A stretch of DNA of 64,000 nt from Methylobacterium sp. R2-1 (GTDB lineage Bacteria > Pseudomonadota > Alphaproteobacteria > Rhizobiales > Beijerinckiaceae). The stretch spans positions 276,966 through 340,965 of the forward strand of contig NZ_JACHWM010000005.1 of the NCBI RefSeq assembly GCF_014191355.1, written 5' to 3'. How positions within the stretch are numbered: position 1 is the first letter of the stretch; each line of letters opens with the position of its first letter. Below, in pieces: positions 21,293-29,496 of the stretch. The notes beneath the pieces are model-generated. The model saw only the letters and a list, made by a program, of their open reading frames with translations. It was not told the DNA's origin and made no database searches. Both the position numbers and the translations under genes were made by a program.

Positions 21293-21564
21293 GCGCGGCT
21301 CCCGGGATACGCGCGGGTTTTGAAGCGCAGACGCATGTCGGAGAGCATTCCTGCGGCTCCGCGCCTCTCACCCGACAGTCTGCCGAAGCGCCCAGCGGCG
21401 CCTGGCACCGTGGGTTATCGGTTTGCAGCGACGCCTTGCAAGTGCGCTGCCGAACAAACGGTCTGGGCTCTACGGCGGCGGAGGCAGACCGTTGCCGAAC
21501 ACCCCGCTTGTCAATGCCAAGGACGCCGGTCCCCGGCCTTCGAAAGATCGCGGGGCTGATCGCC

Positions 21565-21999
21565 TTAGCTGGCGAAACTGCGGCTGCGTCGCGTGCCGAT
21601 GGAACTGTAGTCCGGGGTCTGCTCCTCGGTCACAGCCTTCTTCTCTTCGGGGACCGTCAGCTTGGCGATGCGTTCGATGCGGACACCGGCATAATTGCCT
21701 CTCCGCCACGCCAGATTGACCCGTAGGACGAAATCCCTACCCACGATTCTGAGCATGAATGCGGACGGCAGCACGTAGGTTTCGGGCACGCCGAGCTTGG
21801 CACCGGATTTTGAGATATCCTTGACGTTGCAGGGAATCTCGGTGCCGTCGAACAGTCGGATCAGTGCAATCCAGTTGGTCGACGTCCGCTCCTCACGCCG
21901 CGCGATGAGGGCTGCCTCGATCTGCGCGGAGGCCTCCTCCGACGTCAGCTCGGGCAGGAGGTCGGCGGCCTGTGAGAGAGGGCTCGGCATAGGGGCCAT
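21565..21999 (-). CDS. PilZ domain protein, probable c-di-GMP receptor
   Basis: Soluble protein of 144 residues. The second half is a PilZ domain. RREERTSTN supplies the RxxxR part, and VKDISKSGAKLGV supplies the D/NxSxxG part that binds cyclic di-GMP. A six-stranded barrel follows (LRIVGRDFVLRVNLAWRRGNYAGVRIE). ATG 21999 is the first ATG of the frame, and an upstream TTG at 22047 is possible. The last 30 residues are polar and low-complexity. Partner and output are unknown. Confidence 0.82.
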   Translation of the reverse strand: MAPMPSPLSQAADLLPELTSEEASAQIEAALIARREERTSTNWIALIRLFDGTEIPCNVKDISKSGAKLGVPETYVLPSAFMLRIVGRDFVLRVNLAWRRGNYAGVRIERIAKLTVPEEKKAVTEEQTPDYSSIGTRRSRSFAS

Positions 22000-22385
22000 G
22001 GCGTGAGGCGTTTCGCGGCCGACGCTATCGCGAAAGTGTTGATGCAAGATTGGCGTTGCGGGAGGCCACGCAAGGGACGGGCGGACCGTCGTGCCGGGAC
22101 ATGATCACATATTCGTTGGAAGGCGACGTTTCCGACGTCGGAGGCGGTAAGCCCTTGCGGAAATCGCGGCGATCTCAAGCCGCCCCACAAAATGGATTGT
22201 GCTGGGATAGCTGATTTCACCTTCGACGATGTTTACCGCAGCGCGAAACAAGCCGGCTCTTCTTGCACTGCAGCGAAAATAGTTCGTGAAGTGGCGCTCG
22301 TACCGGCTTGCAAGACATGAACAGCTGATTAACGTGGTCCCATCGTATCGCGTTCGATGTTCGAACCCTGGCAGGGAGCGGTCCC
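22000..22385. other. Intergenic region upstream of the 54-codon gene
   Basis: About 386 bases. No gene seen. It contains a near-palindrome around CGACGTTTCCGACGTCGG (about 22118-22136). The AT-richer stretch near 22270-22345 probably holds the promoter of the small gene at 22386. Confidence 0.35.
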
Positions 22386-22550
22386 ATGTCCGAGCTCATC
22401 CGCGTGAAACCGACCCAGGACGGCACCTACACCGTCTATCGCGGGTCACTGGCCCTCGTTTCGGGCCTGACGAGGCTGCAAGCCGAGCGCTACGAGGCGA
22501 GCATCGCTGCTCGTCAGCTGCGCGGGCTCTCACCGCTCGTCGGCGCCTGA
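22386..22550 (+). CDS. Small protein of 54 residues, function unknown
   Basis: Translated it reads MSELIRVKPTQDGTYTVYRG and so on, ending RGLSPLVGA. The protein is slightly basic and soluble, with no membrane helix. The start is supported by GGAG 7 bases before the ATG. The end is supported by a strong hairpin terminator 20 bases after the stop, so this is a complete small transcription unit. I do not recognise the family. Confidence 0.72.
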   Translation: MSELIRVKPTQDGTYTVYRGSLALVSGLTRLQAERYEASIAARQLRGLSPLVGA

Positions 22551-22569
22551 GGCGCCCGACCGACGAATC

Positions 22570-22603
22570 AAGGGCGCGGCTCCGATGAGGGTGCCGCGCC
22601 CTT
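22570..22603. terminator. Strong hairpin terminator shared by convergent genes
   Basis: AAGGGCGCGGC (22570-22580) pairs perfectly with GCCGCGCCCTT (22593-22603) around a 12-base loop. It lies between the small gene reading right and cutA reading left, and can serve both. Confidence 0.8.
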
Positions 22604-22618
22604 CACATGTCGGCTCCA

Positions 22619-22942
22619 TCAGACGGGGCCGGTCTCCGCCCGTATCCAGGCGGCGGTGTCCGGATCCGCGTCCGAGACCGGCAGATGCAGAATGATCGGA
22701 GTCTCATAGGGGTGGCGCCGCTTCAGTTCCGCCGCCAAGGCGCCGCCCAGTCCGTCACGGGTCTTGAGGATCGCGACGACCTCTGCACCGCGCTCGACCG
22801 CACCCTTCCAGGCGTAGACCGACTGCATCCCCGGAATCACGTTCACGCAGGCCGCAAGACGCGCGCGGACCAAAGCCTCGCCGACTTCAAGCGCAATCGC
22901 GGCATCGGGAAAGGTCGTGTAGACGAGGAGCGGGCGCTCCAT
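22619..22942 (-). CDS. cutA: CutA-type divalent-cation tolerance protein
   Basis: Trimeric PII-like fold protein linked by genetics to copper and divalent metal tolerance; its molecular job is not settled. The 107 residues contain the family pattern LVYTTFPD, ARLAACVNVIPGMQSVYAWKG, LKTRDGL and HPYETPIILHLPV. ATG 22942 is chosen because conserved MERPLLVYTT begins there, and the frame extends 11 codons further upstream. It is convergent with the 54-codon gene across a shared terminator. Confidence 0.93.
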   Translation of the reverse strand: MERPLLVYTTFPDAAIALEVGEALVRARLAACVNVIPGMQSVYAWKGAVERGAEVVAILKTRDGLGGALAAELKRRHPYETPIILHLPVSDADPDTAAWIRAETGPV

Positions 22943-23047
22943 GCTATGGCTCTCCCTCGGCAGGCCGGCGCTCAATCTCGGGTGCCCGGCGCGTGCCCCG
23001 AGTGAGACCGGCTCGGCCTCTTCCCGTCAACAGGGCTGACTGCACGA

Positions 23048-23818
23048 ATGCCGCGTCGCTTTTCACGGATCGCCTTCGTGGCGAGCCCCACGGCCGATGC
23101 GCGGGAGGCGGCCGACCTGCTGATGCGCCGCTACGACCATGTCCCGCCCGAAGAGGCGGATGTCGTGGTGGCGCTCGGCGGCGACGGATTGATGCTGCAG
23201 GTGCTGCACCGCTTCATGAACGCGCCCAAGCCGATCTACGGCATGAATCGCGGTACGGTCGGCTTCCTGATGAACGAGTTCCGGGAAGAAGGGCTGCTCG
23301 ACCGCCTGGAGGCGACCAAGCGCTCGACGATCCACCCGATGACGATGATCGCCACCGACACGGAGGGACGCAGCCACACGGCGCGGGCGATCAATGAAGT
23401 CTACATGCTGCGCCAAACCCACCAGACCGCCAAGCTGAGGGTCTCGGTGGACGACCATGTGCGCCTGCCCGAACTCATCGCCGACGGCATCCTCGCCGCG
23501 ACGCCCGCCGGCTCGACCGCCTACAATCTTTCGGTCGGCGGACCGATCCTGCCGCTCAACGCGCATCTCCTGGCGCTGACGCCGATCTCGGCCTTTCGCC
23601 CACGGCGCTGGCGCGGCGCGCTGCTGCCGAACTACGCCCGCATCCGCATCGACGTGATCGATGCCGAGCATCGCCCCGTCGCGGCGGTCGCCGACCACAC
23701 AGAGTTCCGCCGGGTCTGTACGGTGGAGACGTGGCTCGACCACGCCACCAACCTCGTGCTGCTGCATGACCCCGGTCACAGCCTGGAAGAGCGTATCCTG
23801 CGCGAGCAGTTCGGCTGA
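23048..23818 (+). CDS. nadK: NAD kinase
   Basis: Phosphorylates NAD to NADP using ATP or polyphosphate. The 256-residue protein has the diacylglycerol-kinase-like motif VVALGGDGLMLQVLH, the NAD-binding NRGTVGFLMNEF, ARAINEVYMLR and the TPAGSTAYNLSVGGPIL loop. The length is that of the short alphaproteobacterial form. ATG 23048 precedes the first beta strand (RIAFVASPTADA) as expected. Confidence 0.95.
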   Translation: MPRRFSRIAFVASPTADAREAADLLMRRYDHVPPEEADVVVALGGDGLMLQVLHRFMNAPKPIYGMNRGTVGFLMNEFREEGLLDRLEATKRSTIHPMTMIATDTEGRSHTARAINEVYMLRQTHQTAKLRVSVDDHVRLPELIADGILAATPAGSTAYNLSVGGPILPLNAHLLALTPISAFRPRRWRGALLPNYARIRIDVIDAEHRPVAAVADHTEFRRVCTVETWLDHATNLVLLHDPGHSLEERILREQFG

Positions 23819-23884
23819 TCCGACCTGCCAACCTTCGGCGGGATGCCGCGAGGTCGGGCCGAGCGGGTGCCGCGTCAGCAGTGG

Positions 23885-24109
23885 TCAGAAGTCGCTGGCG
23901 AGGCCCTTCACCTCCCAATCCTCGTAGCGGACCGGCTCAAGGCCGCCGCGTCCGAGCGCCTCGGGGCGCTCGGCGATCTTGGCCACGCGGGCATCGATGG
24001 CTGCACGGCGCTCCGCCGCCTCCGCCAGCGCCCGCTGCGCCGCCGGGGACAAGATGCGCGGCGCCGCGTCCGGCGGATCGATGTCCTCCTTGGCATCCGC
24101 CTGCGTCAT
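23885..24109 (-). CDS. DUF1674 protein, SdhAF4-like succinate dehydrogenase assembly factor
   Basis: Protein of 74 residues with the C-terminal DUF1674 signature GLEPVRYEDWEVKGLASDF. It is related to mitochondrial SDHAF4, which binds flavinated SdhA during complex II assembly. The N-terminal half is acidic and helical (LSPAAQRALAEAAERRAA). ATG 24109 is firmly supported by AAGGAG 6 bases upstream. It is divergent from the rRNA methyltransferase gene, as is common for this family in alphaproteobacteria. Confidence 0.85.
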   Translation of the reverse strand: MTQADAKEDIDPPDAAPRILSPAAQRALAEAAERRAAIDARVAKIAERPEALGRGGLEPVRYEDWEVKGLASDF

Positions 24110-24213
24110 GCCGATCTCCTTCATCGCTTGCATCCCTTGTCGACAGATGTGACTGCGTCGGCTCCGGGGCGAGACCCCGCCGATCCCTTTTAGCTGAGAA
24201 CGGCCTTTCCCGC

Positions 24214-25578
24214 GTGGCACTGCCCCCCAACCGCCATACGCCGCCCCCCTTCGACCCGTCCGTGCCGGGCCTCGCGGCACGCCACGTCGCACGCGAGGCG
24301 GTAGCGACTCTGCTCGGTCCCGCCCGCGGCCTGGCGCTCGAGGATGCCCTCGCCCAGGCCGGGCGCGTGGCCCGGCTGGAGACCGGCGAAGCTGCCCTCG
24401 CCCGGGCGATCGCCACGGCGAGCTTCCGTCGCCTCGGCTTCATCAAGGCGGCCCTCGCCGCCCGTCTGCGCGACGGTCTGCCGGAGGACCGGCCGCACCT
24501 CCTCGCCTTGCTGGTGACCGGCGCCGCACAGATCCTCGACCTCGCGGTGGCCGACCACGCCGCCGTCGATCTCTCGGTGCGCCTCGCCAAGGCCGACCCG
24601 CAGCTTCAGCACCTCGCGCCCCTCGTTAATGCGGTGCTGCGCCGGATCGCCCGCGAGCGCGATGCGATCCGCGCGCAGGAGAGCGATCCGCTCGCGCACA
24701 ACACCCCGGAGTGGCTCGCCCGGCGATGGCGAGCGACTTACGGCGAGGAGACGGCGCGCCGTATCGCCGCTGCCCACCTGGAGGGTGCGGCAGTCGATCT
24801 CACGGTTCGGCGCGATCCCGAGATCTGGGCCGAGCGGCTCAGTGGACTCCCCCTCGACCTCGGGTCTCTCCGCCTCGTCGAGGTGCGGGAGTCGGTCGTC
24901 GAGCTTCCTGGCTACACGGAGGGCGCATGGTGGGTGCAGGACGCCGCCGCCGCTCTACCGGTGCGGCTGCTCGCACCCGCTTCGGGCGAGCGCGTCGCCG
25001 ACCTCTGCGCGGCGCCCGGCGGCAAGACCGCTCAGATTGCAGCGGCGGGCGCGGCCGTCACCGCCGTCGATCGTTCGGCCGCGCGTCTGGAACGCCTCGG
25101 ACGCAACCTCGAGCGCCTTGGCCTCTCCGCGGAGGTGGTGACGGCTGATGCCCTGGCGTTGCCGGAGGACGCGCCCTTCGACGCGGTGCTGCTCGATGCG
25201 CCCTGCTCGGCGACCGGCACCATCCGCCGGCACCCCGACGTCGCCTGGACGAAGACGGAGACGGACGTGATCCGCCTCGTCGGCCTCCAGCGCCGGCTCC
25301 TCGACAAGGCCGCGCGGCTGACGCGCCCGGGCGGGCGCCTCGTCTACTGCACCTGCTCGCTTGAGCCCGAGGAGGGCAGCGGACAGGTCACCGATTTCCT
25401 GAAGCGTAACTCGAATTTCGAGCGGATCGCGCTCACCCCCGACCGGTTGGCCGGCCATGCCGAGTTGATCGACGCGTCGGGCGACCTTCGCACCTTGCCG
25501 AGCCATCTCGCCGGCGGCACCGGGCGGGCGAGCGGCCTCGACGGCTTCTTTGCGAGTGTGTTGAGGCGGCGGGATTGA
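24214..25578 (+). CDS. RsmB-type 16S rRNA (cytosine C5) methyltransferase
   Basis: SAM-dependent RNA m5C methyltransferase of 454 residues. The N-terminal NusB-like domain spans about 20-150 (ARHVAREAVATLL, LVNAVLRRIARER). The methyltransferase domain has VADLCAAPGGKTAQIA (SAM loop), the LLDAPCSATGTIRRHPDV catalytic region, and VYCTCSLEPEEGSGQV with the second Cys. Both catalytic cysteines are present. The frame is open far upstream. GTG 24214 is chosen because similarity begins soon after and the upstream residues are Arg/Pro-rich. Confidence 0.9.
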   Translation: MALPPNRHTPPPFDPSVPGLAARHVAREAVATLLGPARGLALEDALAQAGRVARLETGEAALARAIATASFRRLGFIKAALAARLRDGLPEDRPHLLALLVTGAAQILDLAVADHAAVDLSVRLAKADPQLQHLAPLVNAVLRRIARERDAIRAQESDPLAHNTPEWLARRWRATYGEETARRIAAAHLEGAAVDLTVRRDPEIWAERLSGLPLDLGSLRLVEVRESVVELPGYTEGAWWVQDAAAALPVRLLAPASGERVADLCAAPGGKTAQIAAAGAAVTAVDRSAARLERLGRNLERLGLSAEVVTADALALPEDAPFDAVLLDAPCSATGTIRRHPDVAWTKTETDVIRLVGLQRRLLDKAARLTRPGGRLVYCTCSLEPEEGSGQVTDFLKRNSNFERIALTPDRLAGHAELIDASGDLRTLPSHLAGGTGRASGLDGFFASVLRRRD

Positions 25579-25652
25579 GCCCGGAAACGTTCGAGCCAGC
25601 ACGGGTGATCCTGTGATCCGGGGCTGGCCGGCCCTTGCCCGCATTACACCCC

Positions 25653-25817
25653 TCAGCAGCAATAGGCCTTCAGGCCGGCGCCGACCATGGCAAGGCCTGT
25701 CACGAGAGAGAGGCCACCGGCCGTCTCCATCCGAACGGTCCAATCAGGGTGGTGTGGCGCTCGGCCGGCCAGAACGAGGCCGCAGGACAAGCTCACGAGG
25801 CTGAGCAGCGCAATCAT
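25653..25817 (-). CDS. Small two-helix membrane protein, 54 residues
   Basis: Reads MIALLSLVSLSCGLVLAG, then a short polar turn with HHPDW, then GGLSLVTGLAMVGAGL and a C-terminal KAYCC. Two hydrophobic helices with an external or internal hairpin turn are likely. GGGAAGA lies about 5 bases before the ATG. It is not recognisable by family. It is a candidate inner-membrane mini-protein in the gap after the methyltransferase gene, convergent with it. Confidence 0.6.
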   Translation of the reverse strand: MIALLSLVSLSCGLVLAGRAPHHPDWTVRMETAGGLSLVTGLAMVGAGLKAYCC

Positions 25818-26122
25818 CCATCTTCCCGATCAAGCGCGCATTGTGGCGCCTTTCCAGCGGTCACCATGGGGTCTTCGAAGGCGTTAACGCCGGAACCGCC
25901 CCGTCAGGCATCCCCGCTCTCCCCATTCTCCACAGCCCGGCCGAGACATCACAAGGACAGCCATCGACAAACGATGTCGACGCGGCGTCCGGTTGCATAT
26001 CCTTTGTTACACAATTGTCATTAACCATTCGTTCAGTTGGGTAAACAAAGCCTTAGCAAGCTCGCTCAACTTCGGTTAGTTATTTTTTACACAACGAACT
26101 CCCCTCCCGTTTCGGCGGCTTT
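25818..26122. other. AT-rich promoter region upstream of the polytopic membrane protein
   Basis: About 305 bases. From roughly 25990 to 26095 the sequence is markedly AT-rich (runs such as ACACAATTGTCATTAACC and TTATTTTTTACA), unlike the GC-rich flanks. It is a likely promoter and regulatory zone for the gene at 26123. No operator was identified. Confidence 0.45.
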
Positions 26123-27196
26123 ATGACTTACGTGTCCAGATTCTGGGTGCGCTCTTCAGTCATGCTTGCAGGCGCAGCAAGCTTTCTCATACTCGGGACG
26201 GGGGCAGCCAGCGCCCACGTCAAATGGTTTTGTGCTTTCGATGTCGCCGGCCAGCCGCGGGGCCTCGAACAGGTGCTATGCACGGACTTCGAGCTGCTGA
26301 CCGGACTCGCTCTCGTCTGCCTGATGTTCGGCTGTCTGACCGAGGGTACGCCGCTCGGTACTGCAATTCTCAACGCCCTCGACCGCGTCACCGCGGCGGT
26401 CCGGAACAACAGCGTTCTGATCGTTCGGGCAGTGGTCGGCTTCTTCCTCGTCTCGCTCTGGAACCTCGGCGGGATCATCCTCACGCCGGAACTGAAGACG
26501 GACGCCACGTGGATTCCCTGGCTCCAACTCGCCATGGCCGCCGCTCTGCTCTGGAAGCGCACCCTGCCGTTCACCGCTGCCGGTATCGTTTTCCTATTCG
26601 GCTTCGCCGTCTGGAATTACGGAGTCTTTCACCTCGCCGACTATCCGGTGTTCCTCGGCGTGGCCGCCTTCCTGGCCCTGACCGCCTTCGACCGGACCCT
26701 GTTCGGCCAGCGCCCCATCGACGTGGTGCGCATCGCCGCCGCGATCACCCTGATGTGGGCCTCCGTCGAGAAATGGGCTTATCCGCACTGGACCGATCCG
26801 CTCATCGCCGCCAAACCCGGCATGACGATGGGTGCCTCGCCGGAACTCTTCATGCAGGCGGCGGGCGTCATCGAGTTCACATTGGCCTTTGCCCTGATCT
26901 GGACTCCCCTGGTGCGCCGCGCCTCGGCGATCATCCTGACGGCAGTGTTCATCTCGGCCATCTTCGAGTTCGGCAAGATCGACGCCATCGGCCACTCGGG
27001 CATCATCGCGGTCCTGGTCGCCATCGCCGCCGATGATGCCCGGGTGCCGGCCACGCGCCGGGACGTGGTTCTCGCTCCGGTCTACTATGCCAGCGCCCTG
27101 ATGCTGTTCCTCGGCGTCTACTACTTCGCCCATAGCGCGCTCTACGGCGAGCGTTATGGGATCGGTGCGGGCATAGGCGGGCTTCCGGTGATCTGA
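26123..27196 (+). CDS. Polytopic membrane protein of unknown function (weakly DoxX-like)
   Basis: Protein of 357 residues. An N-terminal signal-like helix (SVMLAGAASFLILGTGAASA) is followed by the striking AHVKWFCAFDVAGQPRGLEQVLC, which places two Cys and a His near the membrane surface. About seven to eight further hydrophobic helices follow, with conserved-looking LWNLGGIIL, VWNYGVFHLADYP and ASVEKWAYPHWTDPL. The last resembles the helix pattern of DoxX-type proteins. ATG 26162 is an alternative start. No ribosome-binding site is obvious at either. The arrangement suggests a membrane oxidoreductase or metal-related protein, but I cannot name a function. Confidence 0.75.
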   Translation: MTYVSRFWVRSSVMLAGAASFLILGTGAASAHVKWFCAFDVAGQPRGLEQVLCTDFELLTGLALVCLMFGCLTEGTPLGTAILNALDRVTAAVRNNSVLIVRAVVGFFLVSLWNLGGIILTPELKTDATWIPWLQLAMAAALLWKRTLPFTAAGIVFLFGFAVWNYGVFHLADYPVFLGVAAFLALTAFDRTLFGQRPIDVVRIAAAITLMWASVEKWAYPHWTDPLIAAKPGMTMGASPELFMQAAGVIEFTLAFALIWTPLVRRASAIILTAVFISAIFEFGKIDAIGHSGIIAVLVAIAADDARVPATRRDVVLAPVYYASALMLFLGVYYFAHSALYGERYGIGAGIGGLPVI

Positions 27197-27566
27197 TCCG
27201 ACGCCGGCTCCGCGTTCGAACGATGCCTCGGGGGTGCCTCCGGCGCATGGGGCGCCCCCGAATCGTTCGGGTGCCCGGCGGCAGCCGATCGCCCGAATGC
27301 GTCCGACGGACACCCGCACGACGCTTGAAGCCGCACGCGGAAGATCTCAGCAACACTCCCTTCACGTTTCGCTAAGTTTACCGACAGCGATCGTCGATGA
27401 TCTCAAGGCCAGCACAGAAGCACGGCGCTCTGTTCAGAGCGATGGAAGAAGCAATTCGTTAAATACGCGATGATGCATTTTTCCTACACCGGCTCCGTTT
27501 AACGCGATGGCAAGTCGACCGGACCGACAGTCCGGCCTGTAACCACGCGGCATCGGACGGGATGGC
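27197..27566. other. Intergenic region of 370 bases
   Basis: No gene seen. The second half (about 27345-27500) is AT-richer and likely carries the promoter for the PLP enzyme at 27567. GGGATGG just before ATG 27567 is a plausible ribosome-binding site. Confidence 0.35.
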
Positions 27567-28763
27567 ATGAGACATCGTGAGCAGACCGACGCGACGACCC
27601 AGGACCGCGCGGATGGCGTTCGCCGCCTTCCGAGCGCTCCCCCGCTCGGCGACCGTCACGCTCTGTGCGGCCTCGACTTCGCCTCGCAGGATTGCCTCGG
27701 CCTTTCCACTCACCCGGACATCGTGGCCGCCGCCGCCGACACCCTGCGCCGGTTCGGCGTGCGCAGCGTTTGCGCCGCGGCCGAGGCCGGCGATCCTGGT
27801 CTCGCCGTGGCACTGGAGCGCCGGATCGCCGACTTCCTTCAGATGGAGGAGGCGCTGCTCTGCTCGACCGGCCGGGCCGCCGCCCAGGCCGTGATCAGCG
27901 GCCTCTTGCGCCCGGCCGACCACGTGGTGATCGATGCCGCCATCCGGGGCGGCCTTCGGGAGAGCGCCGAGGCCGCGACGGACAACGTCCTGCCTTTCCG
28001 CCACCTCGATGCGGAGCATTGCCGCGATCGCCTCCGGGTTATCCGCGCCCACGACGCGGAGAACGGCATCCTCGTCGTGACCGAGAGCCTGTCTCCGCTC
28101 GATTCCGGTACGCCGGACCTCACCGCCCTGCGCGCTGTGTGTGACGAGCACGGCGCGACGCTCCTCGTGGACGTGGCCCAAGATCTGGGCTGCCTCGGCG
28201 AGGACGGGCGCGGCCACCTCGGCCTCCAAGATATGCTGGGCAAGGCCGATCTGGTCACCGGCAGCTTCTCGAAGAGCTTCGCCTCGAACGGCGGCTTCGT
28301 GGCTGCCCGCACCCGCGCGGTGACGGCATGCCTGCGCGCCGGTGAGGCGGCCGCCCATGCCCTCTCGCCGATCCAGATCGCGGTGATCCTCAAAGCCTTC
28401 GCCGTCATCGACGCGGCCGAGGGGCGGGAGCGCCGCGCCCGGCTGATGCGCAATGTCCTGAACCTGCGCACGGCGCTACGGGATCGCGCGCTGAGCGTCT
28501 GCGGCGAGCCCTGCACGTCCGTCTCCGTCGAGATCGGCTTCGGCGAGCGTGCACGCCGCTTCGCCTACCATCTGGCCGAATCCGGCATGCTGGCCGACCT
28601 CACCACGTTGGAGGATACCGGCCGCCTGCGGCTGCACGTTACCGCCGGGCATTCCGATGCCGAGGTCGCGCGGGCCGCGGCTTGCGTCGCCGCCGCGCTG
28701 GAGCGGGCGCGGGCCGATTTGTCCCCCTCGTCGCGCCGGCCGCGCCTGCGTGCCGCCGCGTAG
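27567..28763 (+). CDS. Alpha-oxoamine synthase-like PLP-dependent enzyme (fold type I)
   Basis: Protein of 398 residues resembling 8-amino-7-oxononanoate synthase and 5-aminolevulinate synthase. The layout is DFASQDCLGLSTHPDI at the N-terminus, then LERRIADFLQMEEALLCSTGRAA. The PLP lysine is Lys236 in TGSFSKSFASNGGF. The usual substrate-site motif DEAHS/A is DVAQD here (202-206). The cofactor-facing Asp is kept, but the His that stacks on PLP is Gln. The loop of AONS giving CoA-thioester chemistry may therefore work differently. No bio or hem genes are adjacent. I assign only the superfamily. Confidence 0.8.
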   Translation: MRHREQTDATTQDRADGVRRLPSAPPLGDRHALCGLDFASQDCLGLSTHPDIVAAAADTLRRFGVRSVCAAAEAGDPGLAVALERRIADFLQMEEALLCSTGRAAAQAVISGLLRPADHVVIDAAIRGGLRESAEAATDNVLPFRHLDAEHCRDRLRVIRAHDAENGILVVTESLSPLDSGTPDLTALRAVCDEHGATLLVDVAQDLGCLGEDGRGHLGLQDMLGKADLVTGSFSKSFASNGGFVAARTRAVTACLRAGEAAAHALSPIQIAVILKAFAVIDAAEGRERRARLMRNVLNLRTALRDRALSVCGEPCTSVSVEIGFGERARRFAYHLAESGMLADLTTLEDTGRLRLHVTAGHSDAEVARAAACVAAALERARADLSPSSRRPRLRAAA

Positions 28764-28834
28764 GCGCCGCTGCGCTCGAACACATCCGAGCGTCGTCTTC
28801 CGGAAGCCGGCAACCACGGCTCCGGAACAAGACT

Positions 28835-29164
28835 TCAGAGTACCATGCCGCGGGCGTCCGCCTCTCTCTCGACGGCATCGAGCAGGGCGCGGGAGGCAAT
28901 CAGGCGGCGGTCGATCATCGGATCGGTGAGGCGGTCGATCCAGAGCGGCCATGTCGCACGAGCTTCGAGAGTGCGCCCCTCGAGATCGCTGCGGACGACG
29001 CGCAGATAGGGCGCCGCGCCGGGGCCGAGCCGGTCGAGGGTCACGCAGAGGTCGCGGCGGAACTCGTGCGAGATCCTGGCAAGTCCGGCATGGGCGGACT
29101 CGTAGGCGCCGATCAGAGCGTGGGCGTGCCCGACCGCTTCTTGAGGAAACATCGTGCGGAACAT
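28835..29164 (-). CDS. Hypothetical protein
   Basis: Soluble protein of 109 residues starting MFRTMFPQEAVGHAHALIGAYE. It is mostly helical and charged, with RISHEFRRDLCVTLDRLG and WIDRLTDPMIDRRLIASRALLDAVE. No known motif is recognised. ATG 29164 is preferred over an upstream ATG at 29191. It is convergent with the PLP enzyme gene. Confidence 0.55.
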   Translation of the reverse strand: MFRTMFPQEAVGHAHALIGAYESAHAGLARISHEFRRDLCVTLDRLGPGAAPYLRVVRSDLEGRTLEARATWPLWIDRLTDPMIDRRLIASRALLDAVEREADARGMVL

Positions 29165-29496
29165 GGCAGGTGTCTCACGAGGCCTGCCCAATCAATGCGC
29201 GGAAACGTGCCGGGTTCGAGCGAGAAGATCGATAATGTACGGCAGTGCGGACCAAGCTCGACCGTGATCCGAACTCCGCGACCGAGATCGAGCCTGGCGA
29301 TTTCAGTGCTCTGCTCTTGTGCATCGCATTGTTGACAGCCGCCGCACGTGATGCGACTGCGCCGCACCTTAAACAGGGTCCCTCGACGATCCCGGTCAGC
29401 GGCAGTCCGTCTCGTGGCTGCACGCCTGCGGCGTGACTTCGGGCGCGACCCCGATGTGCCGGGGCCCCCGTCCCGGCGCCGAGGCGACGGGACGTC
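29165..29496. other. Intergenic region upstream of fabD
   Basis: About 332 bases between divergent genes. No gene is supported. It should contain the promoter of the fatty-acid cluster. A GTACGG/GCAGTG stretch around 29235-29250 and AT-rich bases nearby are unremarkable. Confidence 0.35.

Noticed and set aside
19827..21371. 514-codon frame on the same strand as zwf but out of frame
   Set aside because: It is an Arg/Ala/Pro-rich frame shadow of zwf, which carries the RIDHYLGKE motif in the true frame.
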